Counted from the first letter of the stretch, positions 1 through 28,260 are shown. The stretch is DNA of 64,000 nucleotides from Eutrigla gurnardus (GCA_963514095.1 OY741268.1:27456357-27520356); one strand, 5' to 3'. Program-made: numbers and translations. The notes: generated from the sequence alone by a model not told the origin.

Positions 1-284
1 ACAGAGCTTGTGTATTTAACCTGTTTCTGTACTAATCCTTAGCCCACAGCTGTTAAAAGGTTAAAGATCATCTAATAAATATCACTTCTACACTGAGACC
101 AGAGCTCTAACATTCATATTTCAGACTGTTATCTGTTTACTGTCTAGATGTTTGTAAAAGTTTGTCAAAAATCTATTCCAGGTGTTTTTTTTGTCAATGA
201 AGTAAATATGATATCGTGTTTTAGTCCACCTCAGCACGTCCCCATCTGTACCTCATTCCCCCCCTCTTCTTCCAACCTCCCCAG

Positions 285-15846
<15,562 letters not shown>

Positions 15847-16515
15847 CAGCCCACCTGAACTCTCCCCCCACGCTCACTTCTCTAGATCCTTTTTCTCCGG
15901 ACCCGGCCTCCTCCTCAAACCCCCCCCACTCCTCCCAGATCCCATGGAGAATTAACCAACACACGGGGTTACTCGCGGAATGCTGCAGGGACTTTTGAAA
16001 AAGAATGACTTATCAGAAAAACATATTATTGTTAATTTTACTGCCGCAGGCAAAAACAAAACAAAACAAAAAAAGAGTCTTTTCTTTTTTTCCTTTTTTT
16101 TGAAAAAACTTTGAACAACTGAAAAAGCACTGAAGAACTTTGAGAACCGTTGCTTAGCGAATAAGAAGATTCCCCTTTTTAAAAAAGATAGTGATATTTT
16201 CACCCATATTTTTTGGGTCACACTGAGAGCGGCGGCCATGACAGCTACTGAACACGCGGTGGCGGAGGTTGTACCGCACATGTGCGGTGAAGGCTTTTTA
16301 CTGTCTCTAACAGACACTGAAGGCAAAGGGACCAAAGTGGAGACAGAAGCCTCGTCAGAGTTGCCGGTACAACTCCGCCTCAAACGGAGGACGCCGTGAA
16401 AAAACAGCGACAGACAAGGCAACGTTTTAAAAGGTCGTCCGATACTACGAGTCGTCTCCCTGTCTCAGGCCTCCCATCGTCCTCTGCTGCCGAGGCGGCA
16501 CATCCAAAACCGAGC

Positions 16516-16546
<31 letters not shown>

Positions 16547-17165
16547 GCTGACGGCATCCTCCAACGAATCCGAGCTGTTAACGGAACTCAAAAAATAAAA
16601 ACTTTTTAAAAAAACAAAGTCAAAAAAAAAAAAGTGATGGCTATATTTGTGGACGGTCGTATCACACAGCATTGTTTATTTTGAAATGGAGTGGAGAAAA
16701 TCATATTACTACATATGTGTCCGACTACACTGAATTTCAGGATGTTGCGTATATCGTAGATGCCGTAGTTTTGTACGTTTCAGTCGCGGTAGAATTGTGA
16801 GACTTTCACCAAGGCACTTCTGTACAGAACGATCAAACACACCGCTCACAGAGTCCGGAAAATAAACATGCTAAGTTAGTATTTATTTTATTCTTTTTTA
16901 ATTTATTTATTCTTAGTACTATATGACAATCATGAATGAGTCACCAGTTCTATTCCAAATGAACGTTAACGGATGAGTTTATTTTCTTTTGTAAAATATG
17001 TAAGAAATGTTCATTTTCTTTTTTGTTTGTTTTTGTATTAATTTCAGTTTTGCTGCCAGGGGGAGGCAAATAATAGTCACTCTCAAAAAGAAATAATTTA
17101 TGTAATAAAGTGTTTTAAAAAAAACAAAAAACGGTTTATACTTTAAATAAAGTCTTTAAAACTGT
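15847..17165 (+). other. tenm2: tenm2 3' untranslated region
   Basis: A non-coding, AT-rich stretch after the tenm2 stop. It contains a CA microsatellite (16516-16545), several poly-A and poly-T runs, and two AATAAA signals (17104-17109 and 17146-17151). The end is inferred from those signals. A further AATAAA-like site at about 17555 could give a longer form. Confidence 0.6.
17104..17151 (+). terminator. tenm2 polyadenylation signals
   Basis: AATAAA occurs at 17104-17109 and again at 17146-17151, about 1.26 kb downstream of the stop codon, each followed by A- or T-rich sequence. They are the nearest strong signals after the coding end. Confidence 0.55.
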
Positions 17166-17169
17166 GAAA

Positions 17170-18035
17170 TCTGTTTTTTCGAGCTATATTTCGATGTACA
17201 GTGTATAGACCTACCTTTATGCAGCACAGTAGAATATTGTCCAGAATATCAAGTTTTATATTTCTAAGAGGAAGTGGCTTGTAATGTGCAAAATCTTTAG
17301 CTGGTCTTACTACTCTAGAGTTTTGTGGCACTCTAATATTCCATATCTACAATATCGATCCCCCAGTTTGTTGTTTTTGACTGTTCTTTTGTTTGGAAAG
17401 GAGATATTTCTGTCCTAGATCCCAACAGCAGTAGCAGTAATGGATCCCTCTCACTGTGAAGAGACTCGTGCTGGATGTCATTATGTACCAAATCAGTATT
17501 ATCAAAAGGATGATTCTTATACATTCACTGAAACGAGACTCTTCTGAGAACCTTATCAATAAAACATAATTGTTTACTTCAACTTGAGCGGCGTCTCGTT
17601 CACTTTCATCTCGTTTTTCTTGTGTTTTCCTGTGAACTTCCACCTTGCGCTGACATTGGTTACATTTCAAAGCAATCTGTGGAGTGTCGTCGGAGGGTTG
17701 CAACAAAGCTCTATTGATTAGAACAAGCATTTTTTTTACACCTCCCCCTCCTTTTCTTTGTTAATTGTGCAACCAGCCTCCACTGAAGTCTCGACGGCGG
17801 TAAACAGCTACCGCTCCTCTCTTCAAACGCTTTGCTGACATTTCTAAACACACAAACATGTTTTACAAGCGACCGCTCATCGATTCAGATGTTACGCCTG
17901 TCAACTCTTAACTGCTTACAGATATTGTTTTTTCCCCTGGAATAATTTGACTCCATTCCTTCCCTTTGTGCCGCCTTAGAAGAGGTAAGAGTGTCTAAAA
18001 TCAATATTTCTTATGATAACATGGGATCACAACTA
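17170..18035. other. intergenic, nothing recognised
   Basis: AT-rich sequence between the tenm2 3' end and the Tc1-like fragment. I found no coding similarity, RNA gene or clear repeat structure here. Confidence 0.6.
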
Positions 18036-18039
18036 AAGA

Positions 18040-18360
18040 GCATTCAGAAAGTATTCAGACCTCTTCATTTTTATCACGTTTTGTTGTTTATAAAAAAACA
18101 CCAATCTACATTCAAGTGAAGCTGAAACATGATTTTTATTTATTTGGTTTTTGCAGATGTATTAAAAAGAAAACTTTGCTGTGACACAGTCAAGCCCAGG
18201 TGCCTCCCGTTTCTCTTGATCCTGATTGAAGTCCACCTGTTGTAAATTCAGCTGATTGGCCAACGAAGGCCCACGCGTGTCTATATCAGGCCTCACAGCA
18301 CGCTGGCGATGCGTGTCGGAGCAAAGACCGAGCTGCGAGGTCGGAGGAACCTGCAGACTT
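18040..18360 (+). mobile_element. degraded Tc1/mariner-like 5' end
   Basis: The string AGAAAGTATTCAGACC at the left, then TGATTGAAGTCCACCTGTTGT with AAATTCAGCTGATTGG and the GTCTATATCAGGCCTCACAGCA block, follow the order found in the 5' non-coding part of fish Tc1-like transposons. No transposase frame remains. This is from recalled family sequence, so the family assignment needs a repeat-library search. Confidence 0.55.
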
Positions 18361-18599
18361 TTCTCATTTTGACTTGTCGTAGGAAAGCATGTACAGGTGC
18401 TGCTAATGATGCTAATGAAGGCTAACGAAGGCTGTCTGTCTCTGTGAGAGTGACAGTGAGTCAGCATCACAATAACAGGAGAATCAAAGCAGTTAAATGG
18501 AATTCAGCCGTCATTAATTTAATTATTTCTGTCTTCTGTGAAAAAGGGACAGAAAAACTTCAGATCTGAGTAGTTATCATTTGATCAGTTGTTTTTTTA

Positions 18600-19168
18600 T
18601 TAAAGGAGTCATCACCTGGTTTTATAAGTATCCAGCCCCCCTTGGATCGCTTTGGATCAATTCGTAAAACTTATTAGAAAAAAAAAAAAAAATTTTAATC
18701 AAACATTGAGCTTGTTCTGACCCTTTTTCGTACCGCGATTTTATCACGCGAGATTACGCGCGAGGTTTTGACTGGTCCGGATGTGCATTGTATAATATGT
18801 AATGAGGCGCGCGTTGATTCGCCGCAGGAAGGACAGAGCCGGGGGGGCTTGCCTGCATGCAGACTCCAAAACATAATGGCGGCGCTTCGGCGATTTCAGG
18901 TAGCGGACGGGGCGGGGTTGGGTGGTGAAAGAGGGGTGGGCTTATGCAAGTAGCCGCCACGGTGACGTCACTGAAGGCGCAGAATCAAAATCTCGTGCTT
19001 TAGGAATGCACACCCTTGTGTGCTATTCCTGTTCGGAAAAAGAGCAGAAGCGAAAAAACGGCGCCACTTTCAAACTCCAGCCTTTCAGGCAAGTTTCAAC
19101 TGAGGTCAAACACAGATATGCATGTTTTAACAAGAGAAATTGCGATTTCCAGGTGATGACTCCTTTAA
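18600..19168. mobile_element. TTAA-flanked 561-bp non-autonomous element with 16-bp terminal inverted repeats
   Basis: The left end reads TTAA then AGGAGTCATCACCTGG from 18604. The right end is the exact reverse complement, CCAGGTGATGACTCCT, ending at 19164 and followed by TTAA. The internal 530 bp has no transposase frame and is locally GC-rich. TTAA target duplication is the hallmark of piggyBac-type transposition. The ends do not match the CCC-starting tips of typical piggyBac, so only the target site supports that class. Confidence 0.65.
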
Positions 19169-19631
19169 GTGTATGATCCATTAGAAGTCCTGTATTCACA
19201 ATTATACTCAGTAAAACTACAGAAGCATCTGCAACATGAAGTAGTCAAAAGGAGGCAGGATGACCCTCGTCAGTTTAACATCTAAGCTGTAGAAAGAAAT
19301 GTAAATGTATAGCATGCACTATATGAACTGATTGTTTTGTCTAAAAAGTAACTCATCAGATAAATATAGTGGCATTAAATGGAATTTAGTACAAATTCCT
19401 CAAAACTGCGTCGCGCTCCACTGATTGTACTTTACATCCTGTTGTTTATTCCCTCGTCAGTTTTGTTAAATCGTCCCTCCGGTTCTTTGGTTTCACTCGG
19501 CTTCACTTTAGTGAAACGTGTCAGGCTTCCACGTTGCAACCCAACATCCTGCAGCTGCGTTATTAATAGTTCAATGGATCCGGCCAGGCCCCGCCGGCTA
19601 CAATATACTGACCCCCGCTCTCACTGAAACT

Positions 19632-19691
19632 CACACACACACACACACACAATCCCCCTAAGCACGCACACACACACACACACACACACAA
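19632..19691. repeat. twin CA microsatellites separated by a duplicated linker
   Basis: Two (CA)n runs alternate with two near-identical AATCCCCCTAA-G/A-CACG segments, showing a small tandem duplication of the whole repeat-plus-linker unit. Confidence 0.85.
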
Positions 19692-19850
19692 TCCCCCTAA
19701 ACACGAATGACAAACCCGTCCATTTCATGGGAATACATTATTTTAATGCAAGTTTCTCATTCAAAGCAACAAAAAAAGAAGGCATCTGACAGGTCATTTG
19801 GTTTCTTCTGTTAAGCAATCTCAACTTTTTTTTTTTTTCATAATTTCAGT

Positions 19851-19856
19851 TTTATT
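19851..19856 (-). terminator. possible cystm1 polyadenylation signal
   Basis: AATAAA on the minus strand (TTTATT on plus), about 755 bases past the cystm1 stop. It is the first good candidate, and the intervening sequence has no other gene. Confidence 0.4.
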
Positions 19857-20610
19857 TCCAAGGTATATAATAAAAATAATATTGAAATATTTTTTTCATA
19901 TCAATATCATGGAAAAAAAGAAAAATCATTGCGGCCATCGACTGCTAACAGGAATCAAACATAAATCTCTGTCGTCGTTTAAAACACGTATTCTTATGAT
20001 TCCACCTGAAGACAAACGGCAAAACAAAAAAAACGTGCGAACGAAAAAGACACATTACAAGCGTGAGCTTCTTAGGAGCGCCCCGCGGCTCATTAACAGC
20101 CGGGGGTGTCGTGGCCTTTTGATGGCGGATGAGGCGGTCCGAGGGTTGCCCCCGGCGATGGGAGGTCACACAGCTGAAGGGAGGGTCGGGGAGGAGGAGT
20201 ATCTTACAGAGGTAATCGTCATAAAGTGCCAAAGAGCATCACACTAGATGAGCCTGAGATCCAAGTATAGTGTTTGTCATTGTGTCTACCTTGAATGTGT
20301 GTGTGTGTACCTGTTGTGTGTTGGTGTAAGATTACAGCCAGGAGCCAGGAAATCAGTGTATATTTAGAAGTTGCTACAGAGTCAGTCGGTCGGTGCTGAG
20401 GCTTTCACATCAAGCGAGTGGCTCCGGACAGAGATGAGGCTTTTATCTAGAGACGAGCAAAAAGACTTGTGGAGGAAATGGAGGGGCGGTATTAAAGGAG
20501 TGTTTAAGGCAAATGGAGGGAGGAGGTTTGATGGGACTCCAGGCACAGAAATGGAGGGGTAAAGTGGGGGGGTGAAAGGACGGGGTGGGAGGGTGAAAGG
20601 ACGGGCGTAG

Positions 20611-21123
20611 TTATGTCAGCATGTCCCAGAGACAGCAGCAACACAGAGCTGTCCAGCAGGCTGTCAGGCAAGTGTCTCCTGTGTCGTCTCTTCTCCTGTC
20701 CTCCACCACGTACACTGGAGGAGAAGACAGAGGAGGAGGAGGAGGAGGAGAAAGAGGAGAAGACAGAGGAGGAGGAAGACGAAGGGTCGACAAAGGTGAT
20801 AGAGAGAAGATGGGGAGACAATTTAAAGAAAGCAATTAGTGATTCATTTCCTCATATTGTAACGTATCGGTGGCCGCTATAATTACAGTCACCATGGGAG
20901 GCGCATCGCCATGGTGACGCCACAGCAGCCCATAGCCACGATCAGACGCCGCTACAGCCGAGTAACACGTAAGGTGAGGTATCACGTAACCAATGAAATG
21001 AGAGCTTTCAGAGAGCCACGCCTCCACGAGCGCTTCCCTTTACCTCACACGTACCGCACGACGGCGGCGTCCCGTCTCACCTTCAGCCGATACGTCTAAA
21101 TAAGTCATGTGAAACGGATCATG

Positions 21124-21221
<98 letters not shown>

Positions 21222-22831
21222 AAATGAAAACATGTCCCCTTCCTTGTGTCCGTGATTAATCATTCATGTGGAGGGAAACACTCATCCACCAGCTACCAAA
21301 AAAACAAAAAAAAAACAGGTGTGGTGACTCATGACATCAGGGAGCGTGTTACCAAGGTGACCGGCTCTCCAGGTCAATAGATTAAGCAAAGCTATCTGAA
21401 CCCCCGAACTCTGATAATGACATGAGTGGTTAATGATTGGCCAATATTAAATAATTAAAGTCTCCATCAAGACAAGTCAAAGCGGGATAATCTCGATGGC
21501 TCACCTTTGATCGGCTTTATCTCAAGTCGGCTACATGAGCGGCGCCGCCTCGCTGCTCGCTTTAACACATAAAGGTGTAAACCGTGTCCTCTGGAAGCTT
21601 TGCTTTGCATATTCATATTGAATATTTTACCATGTGTGCTTTTTGTTTCACAGCTTGTTCCACAAAGTGCCACGGCGTACACACACACCTTTTATCTGAA
21701 ACCTGGCTTGACTTGACACTTTCTTTTTTATCATTAATGGCTCACTCTACATGCTGACAGGTTTCACATTTTCTTTCTCTTTTTTTTGCAGTCGCAGCAG
21801 CTGAAACAGTTCATTCATCAATCAATTAGTCAGCAGACAGAAACGGGCAATTCTTTTGACAAATTAAACACTTCAGTAGTTCAGGTTTTTTTTTTCCAGC
21901 TTCTCAGTTGAGAGGATTTGATGCTCTTGTTTTACATTAAAGCAAAGTTAATATCTTTGTGTGTTTGAAATTGCAGACATTAAGACATCTTGGACTGTAG
22001 GAAACTGTGACACTTTTCACGCATGTATAATCGATTTATCCAGAAAATAAATGGCAGATTCAGTCATAATTAATATAATAGACCCCTTTTTCACAGTAGA
22101 CATTTTCATTTGTTGTCATACTTAAATGTTAGTTTCAGTAATAAATACTTCCTAAAATGTGTCCCCTGTAACATTTTTAAAATCTTATATAACCACACGA
22201 TCAAACCGGAAGGATATCTCATGTACAGCTATTAGTGATCAGCTGTATATATTAATATATTGATTTATTTTAGATGCAAACGGGGACAAAATGTGAAAAA
22301 GTGTGACAAAAACCTTTTGGTATTTTGTTAAACGAAGAGCAACTCTTACTGATTTTGTCTGAACACACCTGATTAGGTTTGGTTATGGTATACTCGGTAT
22401 TTATAAATCCCGACGGTATGATTTTTTATTGATGCGAGGTGTTGTAGTGACCCGCTGACACCACCAGAGGTCGTCTCTATAGCGTAACAAACCTCATAGT
22501 TGAACGTTTCTGTCGTGTGTGACTCACCTGTGTTTTTAGGAGCTTCCCCATACATCGGTCCAGGCGGGGGTCCCCCCTGCCAGCCAAACTGTGGTTGTGG
22601 TTGCCCAGCGTAACCATAAGGAGGCTGTCCCGGGCCAGGATAAGGACCTCCAGGACCCACTGGTCCAGCAGGGTAGTTAGGGTACGCTGAGTTGGGCTGC
22701 TCCATGTTGACAGGGTATCCCTGCGGAGGGTAACCCTGAGGCGGGTAGCCTTGTGGGGGCGGGCCCTGGCCTGGGTAGCCTGGAGCAGTGGGTCCACTGC
22801 CTGGGTACGGAGGGGGCTGCTCAAAATTCAT
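20611..22831 (-). CDS. cystm1: cysteine-rich and transmembrane domain-containing protein 1
   Basis: There are two coding exons on the minus strand: 22528-22831 (start ATG at 22831-22829) and 20611-20714 (stop TAA at 20613-20611). They join in frame through a G|TG valine codon to give 135 residues. The N-terminal 100 residues are Pro/Gly/Tyr-rich, with PPQGYPPQGYP repeats and FGWQGGP. The C-terminal part reads VYVVEDRRR then a Cys-rich hydrophobic CYSTM tail ending CCCCLWDMLT, which matches human CYSTM1 almost residue for residue at the end. Human CYSTM1 is 97 residues, so the fish protein carries an extended Pro-rich region. The CYSTM tail is thought to anchor the protein in membranes, and its cellular role is little known. 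An acceptor (ctcttcag) at 22851, upstream of the ATG, shows a non-coding 5' exon. Confidence 0.93.
21125..21220. repeat. (CA)n microsatellite, about 95 bp
   Basis: An uninterrupted CA dinucleotide run inside the cystm1 intron. Confidence 0.97.
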
Positions 22832-23289
22832 CTTCAGGATCAACAATCACCTGAAGAGAGAATAGAAAGATATATTACAGATTCTTGCTGGTTTATAGTT
22901 TTGAGTATCGGTGAGGTCGGCGTTATTTAGCATTAAACCAGGATTTGTGTGGCTACTTTAAGTGGTAGTGCACTCTGCTGGCCAAACTATGTAATGACAC
23001 CATTTCTGAAGCACTTACCATGTTAGATTTTTCAAAAATGTATATTTATATGTCTCAGATAAGGTAATATCGGCTTATTAAATCAGCATACATACTATCA
23101 ATACCCTATAAGTGTAAAATAAAGATGTAAATACCCTTTTACATAACTGAAATATCACATTTTGGAGGTATTATATGTTGATGCTCAAACAACAGTCCAT
23201 CATCGCAGCTTTCAGTTGTCTTTATGTGAATGCGCCTTCATCCTATTCCAAGTTTAGAACAATGCGTGGTATTGTATAGACCGTGGAGG

Positions 23290-23290
23290 A

Positions 23291-23322
<32 letters not shown>
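23290..23322. repeat. (GT)n microsatellite
   Basis: A simple GT run in the long first intron inferred for cystm1. Confidence 0.95.
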
Positions 23323-23324
<2 letters not shown>

Positions 23325-23715
23325 ATGTAACTCAGTCTCCAGAGTCACATTAAGACACTAAATCCCTCCGAGTCCTGAGACGAGAAGAACACAACATTTT
23401 CAGAACAAGCAACAGAAATGATGCAACCGCTTCCCAGTAAAATAAAAGTACACGGCGATAGTTGTTCCCTTAATCCCTCAGCTCGCCATCCTGCCGTTTC
23501 ACGCCTTCGCCATCTCACAAGACAAACAATCACTTCCAGCCACAGGGGGGGAAAAGACGAGCACAGCACATTATCATATAGCTCGTTGGGCGTCTTATGA
23601 GACAATAGTCAATCACAGCCCACATCGGCCCTTCCGGAGATAAGCACCATTTTCTTAACTGTTCACACACGGACTTTACAAATGGAGGCTGATCAAATGA
23701 ACCACGGGAAAGACG

Positions 23716-23820
23716 GTGAGACGGCGGTGACCAAACAGGCCTGTTAGGTCACTGTGAGACGGCAGTGACCCAACAGGCCTGTTTGGTCACTGTGAGACGG
23801 CGGTGACCAAACAGGCCCGT
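23716..23820. repeat. 38-bp minisatellite with a palindromic unit, 2.8 copies
   Basis: Copies start at 23716, 23754 and 23792 (the last is truncated). Each contains GTGACC-A/C-AACAGGCCTG TT-A/T-GGTCAC, which is close to a perfect 26-bp palindrome centred on AGGCCT. Few substitutions separate the copies. There are no spacers, so this is not a CRISPR array. Confidence 0.92.
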
Positions 23821-24947
23821 ACCGGTTATATCGCCACACTTCTGTCTTTACCCATAAACACAGAAAGACAACAACGTCACACACTCACAGTTTCTGTTTC
23901 TGAGCACAACAAGGGGAGATTAAAGATGTCGATGCCTGCCGAGTGACTGTTTTTTTTTAATTTCCAGATCCAATAAATGTTTGTCCCTAGTGCTTCTGAT
24001 CCATGCTAGCCTTCATGGCTGGATCTGCTCATGTAGAACAGCCACAACAAAAAGGGAAAGTGGGCCAGATGGAAAACTGCATGCCCGCCCAGCCTCCCAG
24101 GACTCCTCCTCCGTCACGTTGCATATGTACACTATAAACACGTAAACAGCACTCCGACTCGTTTCTGCTTCTCCGTCCACACTCCAATCCTCCACCTATG
24201 TCAAAGCAACGAGCTGTAGACTGAATTGCCTCGAGGGGCATTTCTCCAAATTGGGCATTCACTATATTTATTACCATCAAAGTATAACAACTGCTTTTTC
24301 CATGTCTTTGATTACCTCGCATGGTGATAATATTAACAACAGGGTTTGCCATTGGCCCTTGGGTAATGTTAAACTTATGAATAAGATAAGATTAGAGTAT
24401 TTTTCCTACTTATTTCCCAATGCCATGAGAAAGAGGGAGATTAAATAGACCCAATGGGGGAAACAGAAAGAAGTAAAACAATTATTAATGTTGCACTAAG
24501 CCACAATTACCACATCCTGCTTTAACATCGGCAATAAGCTTCACTGTGCGGTGCTTTTTCAAAAAAAAGATGTCTGGACGTTTGGCCCACTGACAGATGG
24601 CGAGGCCTCTGTCACTATGGTTACCATGTTCCAGGAGGAACAGAATGATCCCTGGTGGTGTTTTCGTTGTACCTTAAGGCATCGAGGAATAATAAGATAA
24701 CACACAGCGATCAGATCCCTCTGTCTGTCTCTCACCGTGTTAACAGGGAAGCTTCGACGTCTGTCCTCCACCTTATAAGACTTGTGTTATATTACTGGAT
24801 TTAAAAAAAGGGCTTCATTAAAAATTACTCAGTAATCTAAGACCAATAAGGATATCAAAGTTCACCTTGAAGGGCACATGGCCTTTATTGTACCATATAA
24901 ATCTGCACCGGGTTATCTCGTCTCTCTTTTGTGAAAGCTTGCACAGA

Positions 24948-24949
<2 letters not shown>

Positions 24950-25013
<64 letters not shown>
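24950..25013. repeat. (GT)n microsatellite, about 64 bp
   Basis: An uninterrupted GT run. The valine/cysteine and threonine/histidine frames through it are not genes. Confidence 0.97.
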
Positions 25014-25015
<2 letters not shown>

Positions 25016-26224
25016 AGCGTTCATTTGCATGTTTGTCATTTGTTTTCCCCCCCGGCTGGACTGCAAGAACAAGGGAGTGAGCAACCACGCTGTTTCCACA
25101 ACGGGATCACGGGTGATAACGCAGAAAGACACACACACCGTGGGACAGCTCAGCTGAGATGTCTCATCCCCATGGCAACAGCAGTGTACATATTGACAAA
25201 AGGCGTAAAAAACAGCCCGTTCTGTAGCGTATGTGTTGTTACAAGGGCACGATAAAGAAATAATCCACTTCTTGACAGGTGGAAAGGCGTTTTCCTCAAA
25301 TCAAAACAAGCCCTCTAATGAGTGACGGGAGAAAACGAGGCGCCCCAAATAAATCTGAACTTTTTACACTCGGGGCCGCTAGCGTTCGCTGTTGCTGAAT
25401 GGAAATACAGTAAATGCCATATGATCTGACAGGATACTGTGTGAACATCACTTCTGCTATTAAGAGTTCCCTTATTTTAATGTAGAAGAAGTGTTTTTTG
25501 TGGTCACTGTACAGAACAGGGTTGACATAAGGACACACAGCTGAGATAATATGTCCAGTAGATATATTACACATTAACACAATCTATTTTTAGGTTAGAG
25601 ACATCCTACAGAAGGCACAACACTATGATGGGGCCTAGTTACTACTAAAAAAATACAAGAAAAAAGATAGGAGGCTTTATTTTAGGAGGCTGTTTACAGA
25701 GGAGGGGGGGGGGGGGGGTTTACATCCGGACATCACAAGACTTAGAGGCTGTATGTGAAGACAACACGTTGTGTCTAATTAGCTAGAAAGAGACACACAC
25801 ACACTTGTGCTGAGCCAAGTCACGACACAATGATAAAAACACACATATAGTTATTTATTAATTAACGGGGAGCGAAGTCTAACGTTCCATTTAGCCGATT
25901 CCCGCTAATTTGAGTTCGGCTAATCTTCATTAGCTTGATATTAAGCTAGCACCCCCTCCCCCCTCCCTTTTTTATAGCATTATTACTCGATTTATACCCA
26001 GCATTGTGGTAGTATTAGTAAAGTACACGTCGACAGGTGCTAATAAAAGGGGTTTTGCTTATTACTGCATCGTTAAGGAGATATTATAAGTCACTAATGG
26101 CCGAGTGGAAGTGGCACCTGCAGGCCACAGCCCCGCAGCCCCCCCCCACACAAACTTAATGATGACGTTGGGCTCGTAAACACACAATTAATCACACAAA
26201 AGAGGTCACGTGTGAATCCCCTAC

Positions 26225-26420
26225 CTTATTAAAACCGAAGCAGCGACGTCTGTGTGGAGAGGAAAGTCCTTCTGTCTTCACGACAGTTATTTTACCGCAA
26301 CGGACAGACCCTCTTGTGTCCGTCAGAAACCGAGTGCGTATCGCTGGTTACGGGACGTGACGTCATTTGAAGAGTGCGGCACGGAGGGAGGAGAGGGAGG
26401 AGAGGGAGGGAGGGAGGGGG
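26225..26420 (-). promoter_or_regulatory. candidate cystm1 5' non-coding exon and promoter with a consensus CRE
   Basis: On the minus strand a donor AAG|GTAGGG ends a possible 5' exon at 26225. This matches the need for a non-coding exon shown by the acceptor at 22851. Just upstream lies the palindromic cAMP response element TGACGTCA at 26358-26365, in a local CpG-containing patch followed by a G/A-rich run. The exon limits and link to cystm1 are inference. Confidence 0.4.
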
Positions 26421-27044
26421 GGGGTGCGAGTGGGCAATTTAAAAAGAGCGGATTGGCTGAGGCGACAGCCCCCAATCACGAGGCAGTCACCTGACTAAAT
26501 AAAAGATTAACTAGAGCTACATCACCAAGTCAGTGACGAAATAATAGTGAGGAGAGGATTAAGTTGGATGGGTGACTAATAAACGTCATCGTCAATAAGT
26601 GACGTTCGCCCTTGGGATTTTTATTTTAATTATTGTTATTTTATTTTAATAAGATTCAAACATACTATAATGACTTATATGTTGGTGCTATATTTCATTA
26701 AACTCCCATAATTGTGTTTTTTTATTCTATGTGCACCTGCTGGGTGCAATGCTGGTTTTCGCCCAGCAGATGGCAGACTACTCCCAGTGTATTCTCTGGG
26801 AGGAAGGCGCAGCTTGTTGCTGTTTTATTGCTCTACAACGAGCAGGCAGTTGAGTTGTTTAACTGCTGTGTTGTTATGTGGGCAAATATATTTGCATATC
26901 TTTAATTATCAGCATCACATGCCACTCAGAGAAAAGCCCCTCCAATGTAACTTTAGCATAGGGGGAGCATTTAAATTACCATATTTAAACACACAAAAAA
27001 CATGTTTGTTTGTAATTTTTCAACCAAAATACACCATGAAGACT

Positions 27045-27332
27045 CAAGATTCAAGATTCAAAGCGTTTATTATCATATGCACAGTAAAGAAAAGTGTTTC
27101 CCTGTACAATGAAATGCGTCTGTCCACAGAATGCCATGTATAAAAATAGATTTATATATATTAAAAGGTTTATTAAAATAACAATGGTACAGAAACATGT
27201 TAGCAAACCTTTCATTTTTGTATTTTTTTATTGTATTTTGCACTGCTTTGTTATTTTACTATCCTCTTGTGCTGCTGTAACCCTGTAAATGTCCCTGTGG
27301 GGCTAATAAAGGATTATCTTATTTTATCTTAA
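27045..27332. repeat. LINE 3'-end-like sequence
   Basis: The left part, read on minus, gives ATGATAATAAACGCTTTGAA followed by TCTTGAATCTTGA, a typical non-LTR tail. The right part on plus ends TGTCCCTGTGGGGCTAATAAA with GGATTATCTTATTTTATCTT, another LINE-type tail with short 3' tandem repeats. Confidence 0.5.
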
Positions 27333-28188
27333 AAGGATACTGCTTGCAACAAAGGGACTGAATGTCTTTAAACTAACGAAGCGCTTCACAATAATCTGGA
27401 TTACAAGGTCCCACGTAGTATGTGTGTAATTTGTAAGATGTGTTTATAGAAGCTGAACATCTGAGGGAGTCTGTTATGACAAGGAAGAAAGAGCTCCGGC
27501 TCCGGGGGCCTCTCTGTCGGCCTCTCCAGTGTGTCTCTGCTCTTTTTTTAGGCGGGCGGTGACAAAGACAACTAGAAGCACACATTGCAAACACATGCAC
27601 ACGCACACTTTATTGTGAGTGTATGTTCAGCACAGAGAAGCCAGCGGTGGAGGAGGAGCTACGTAACCAAGTACAAGCTCTTTGTTACTGAAGTAGAATT
27701 TTAAGGTATCTGTGTATTTTTTAGTTTTACTCACTACATTTTAAAACAAATATCTGTACTTTTTACTCCTCAGATTTTCAAAACAGGCTTCTTACTTTAG
27801 TTTTAATGCAATTGAGGGGAATTTGATTTCTTTTCTTATTATTAATATGATGCAAAATTCAGATATTAATCTTGTATTGCAAATAAAGAAACAGCCAGTA
27901 GAATATGGGATACTTTTTACTTGAGTAAAGTAATTGAATCAATCTTTTTGTATCCGTACTTCTACTTGAATATAGAACTATGTATTTGTGACACCAAGCT
28001 GACCTTAAAGACAGATGAAATATAGGAAATCAGAAACTTCCATTTTAAATGTCTTGCCTTTTAATATGATTTATTATTAAAGAAGTTGACTCAGTACTTC
28101 TACTTCTACCGGAGTCTTTTTGAACAGAGGTTTCTATTTTTAGCTCTTACTTTATCGGCAGTGATACGTTGTGGGTTCTTTGTTTCCT

Positions 28189-28260
28189 TCTTCTGACAAA
28201 TGTACTTATTGTAAGTCGCTTTGGACAAAAGCGTCTGCTAAATGACCTAAATGTAAATAC
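28189..28260 (+). repeat. LINE/SINE 3' tail (GTAAGTCGCTTTGGA type)
   Basis: Contains TTGTAAGTCGCTTTGGACAA then AAGCGTCTGCTAAATGACC, a very common teleost retroelement 3' end. A second copy with a few changes is at 33024-33090. Confidence 0.7.

Noticed and set aside
22477..22824. A 115-codon minus-strand frame overlapping cystm1
   Set aside because: An out-of-frame shadow of the Pro-rich cystm1 exon, lacking the CYSTM tail.
23716..23820. CRISPR-like regularly repeated unit
   Set aside because: The 38-bp units are contiguous without unique spacers, and the host is a vertebrate.
24818..25157. Frames with long (TH)n or (VC)n runs
   Set aside because: Direct translation of a GT microsatellite.
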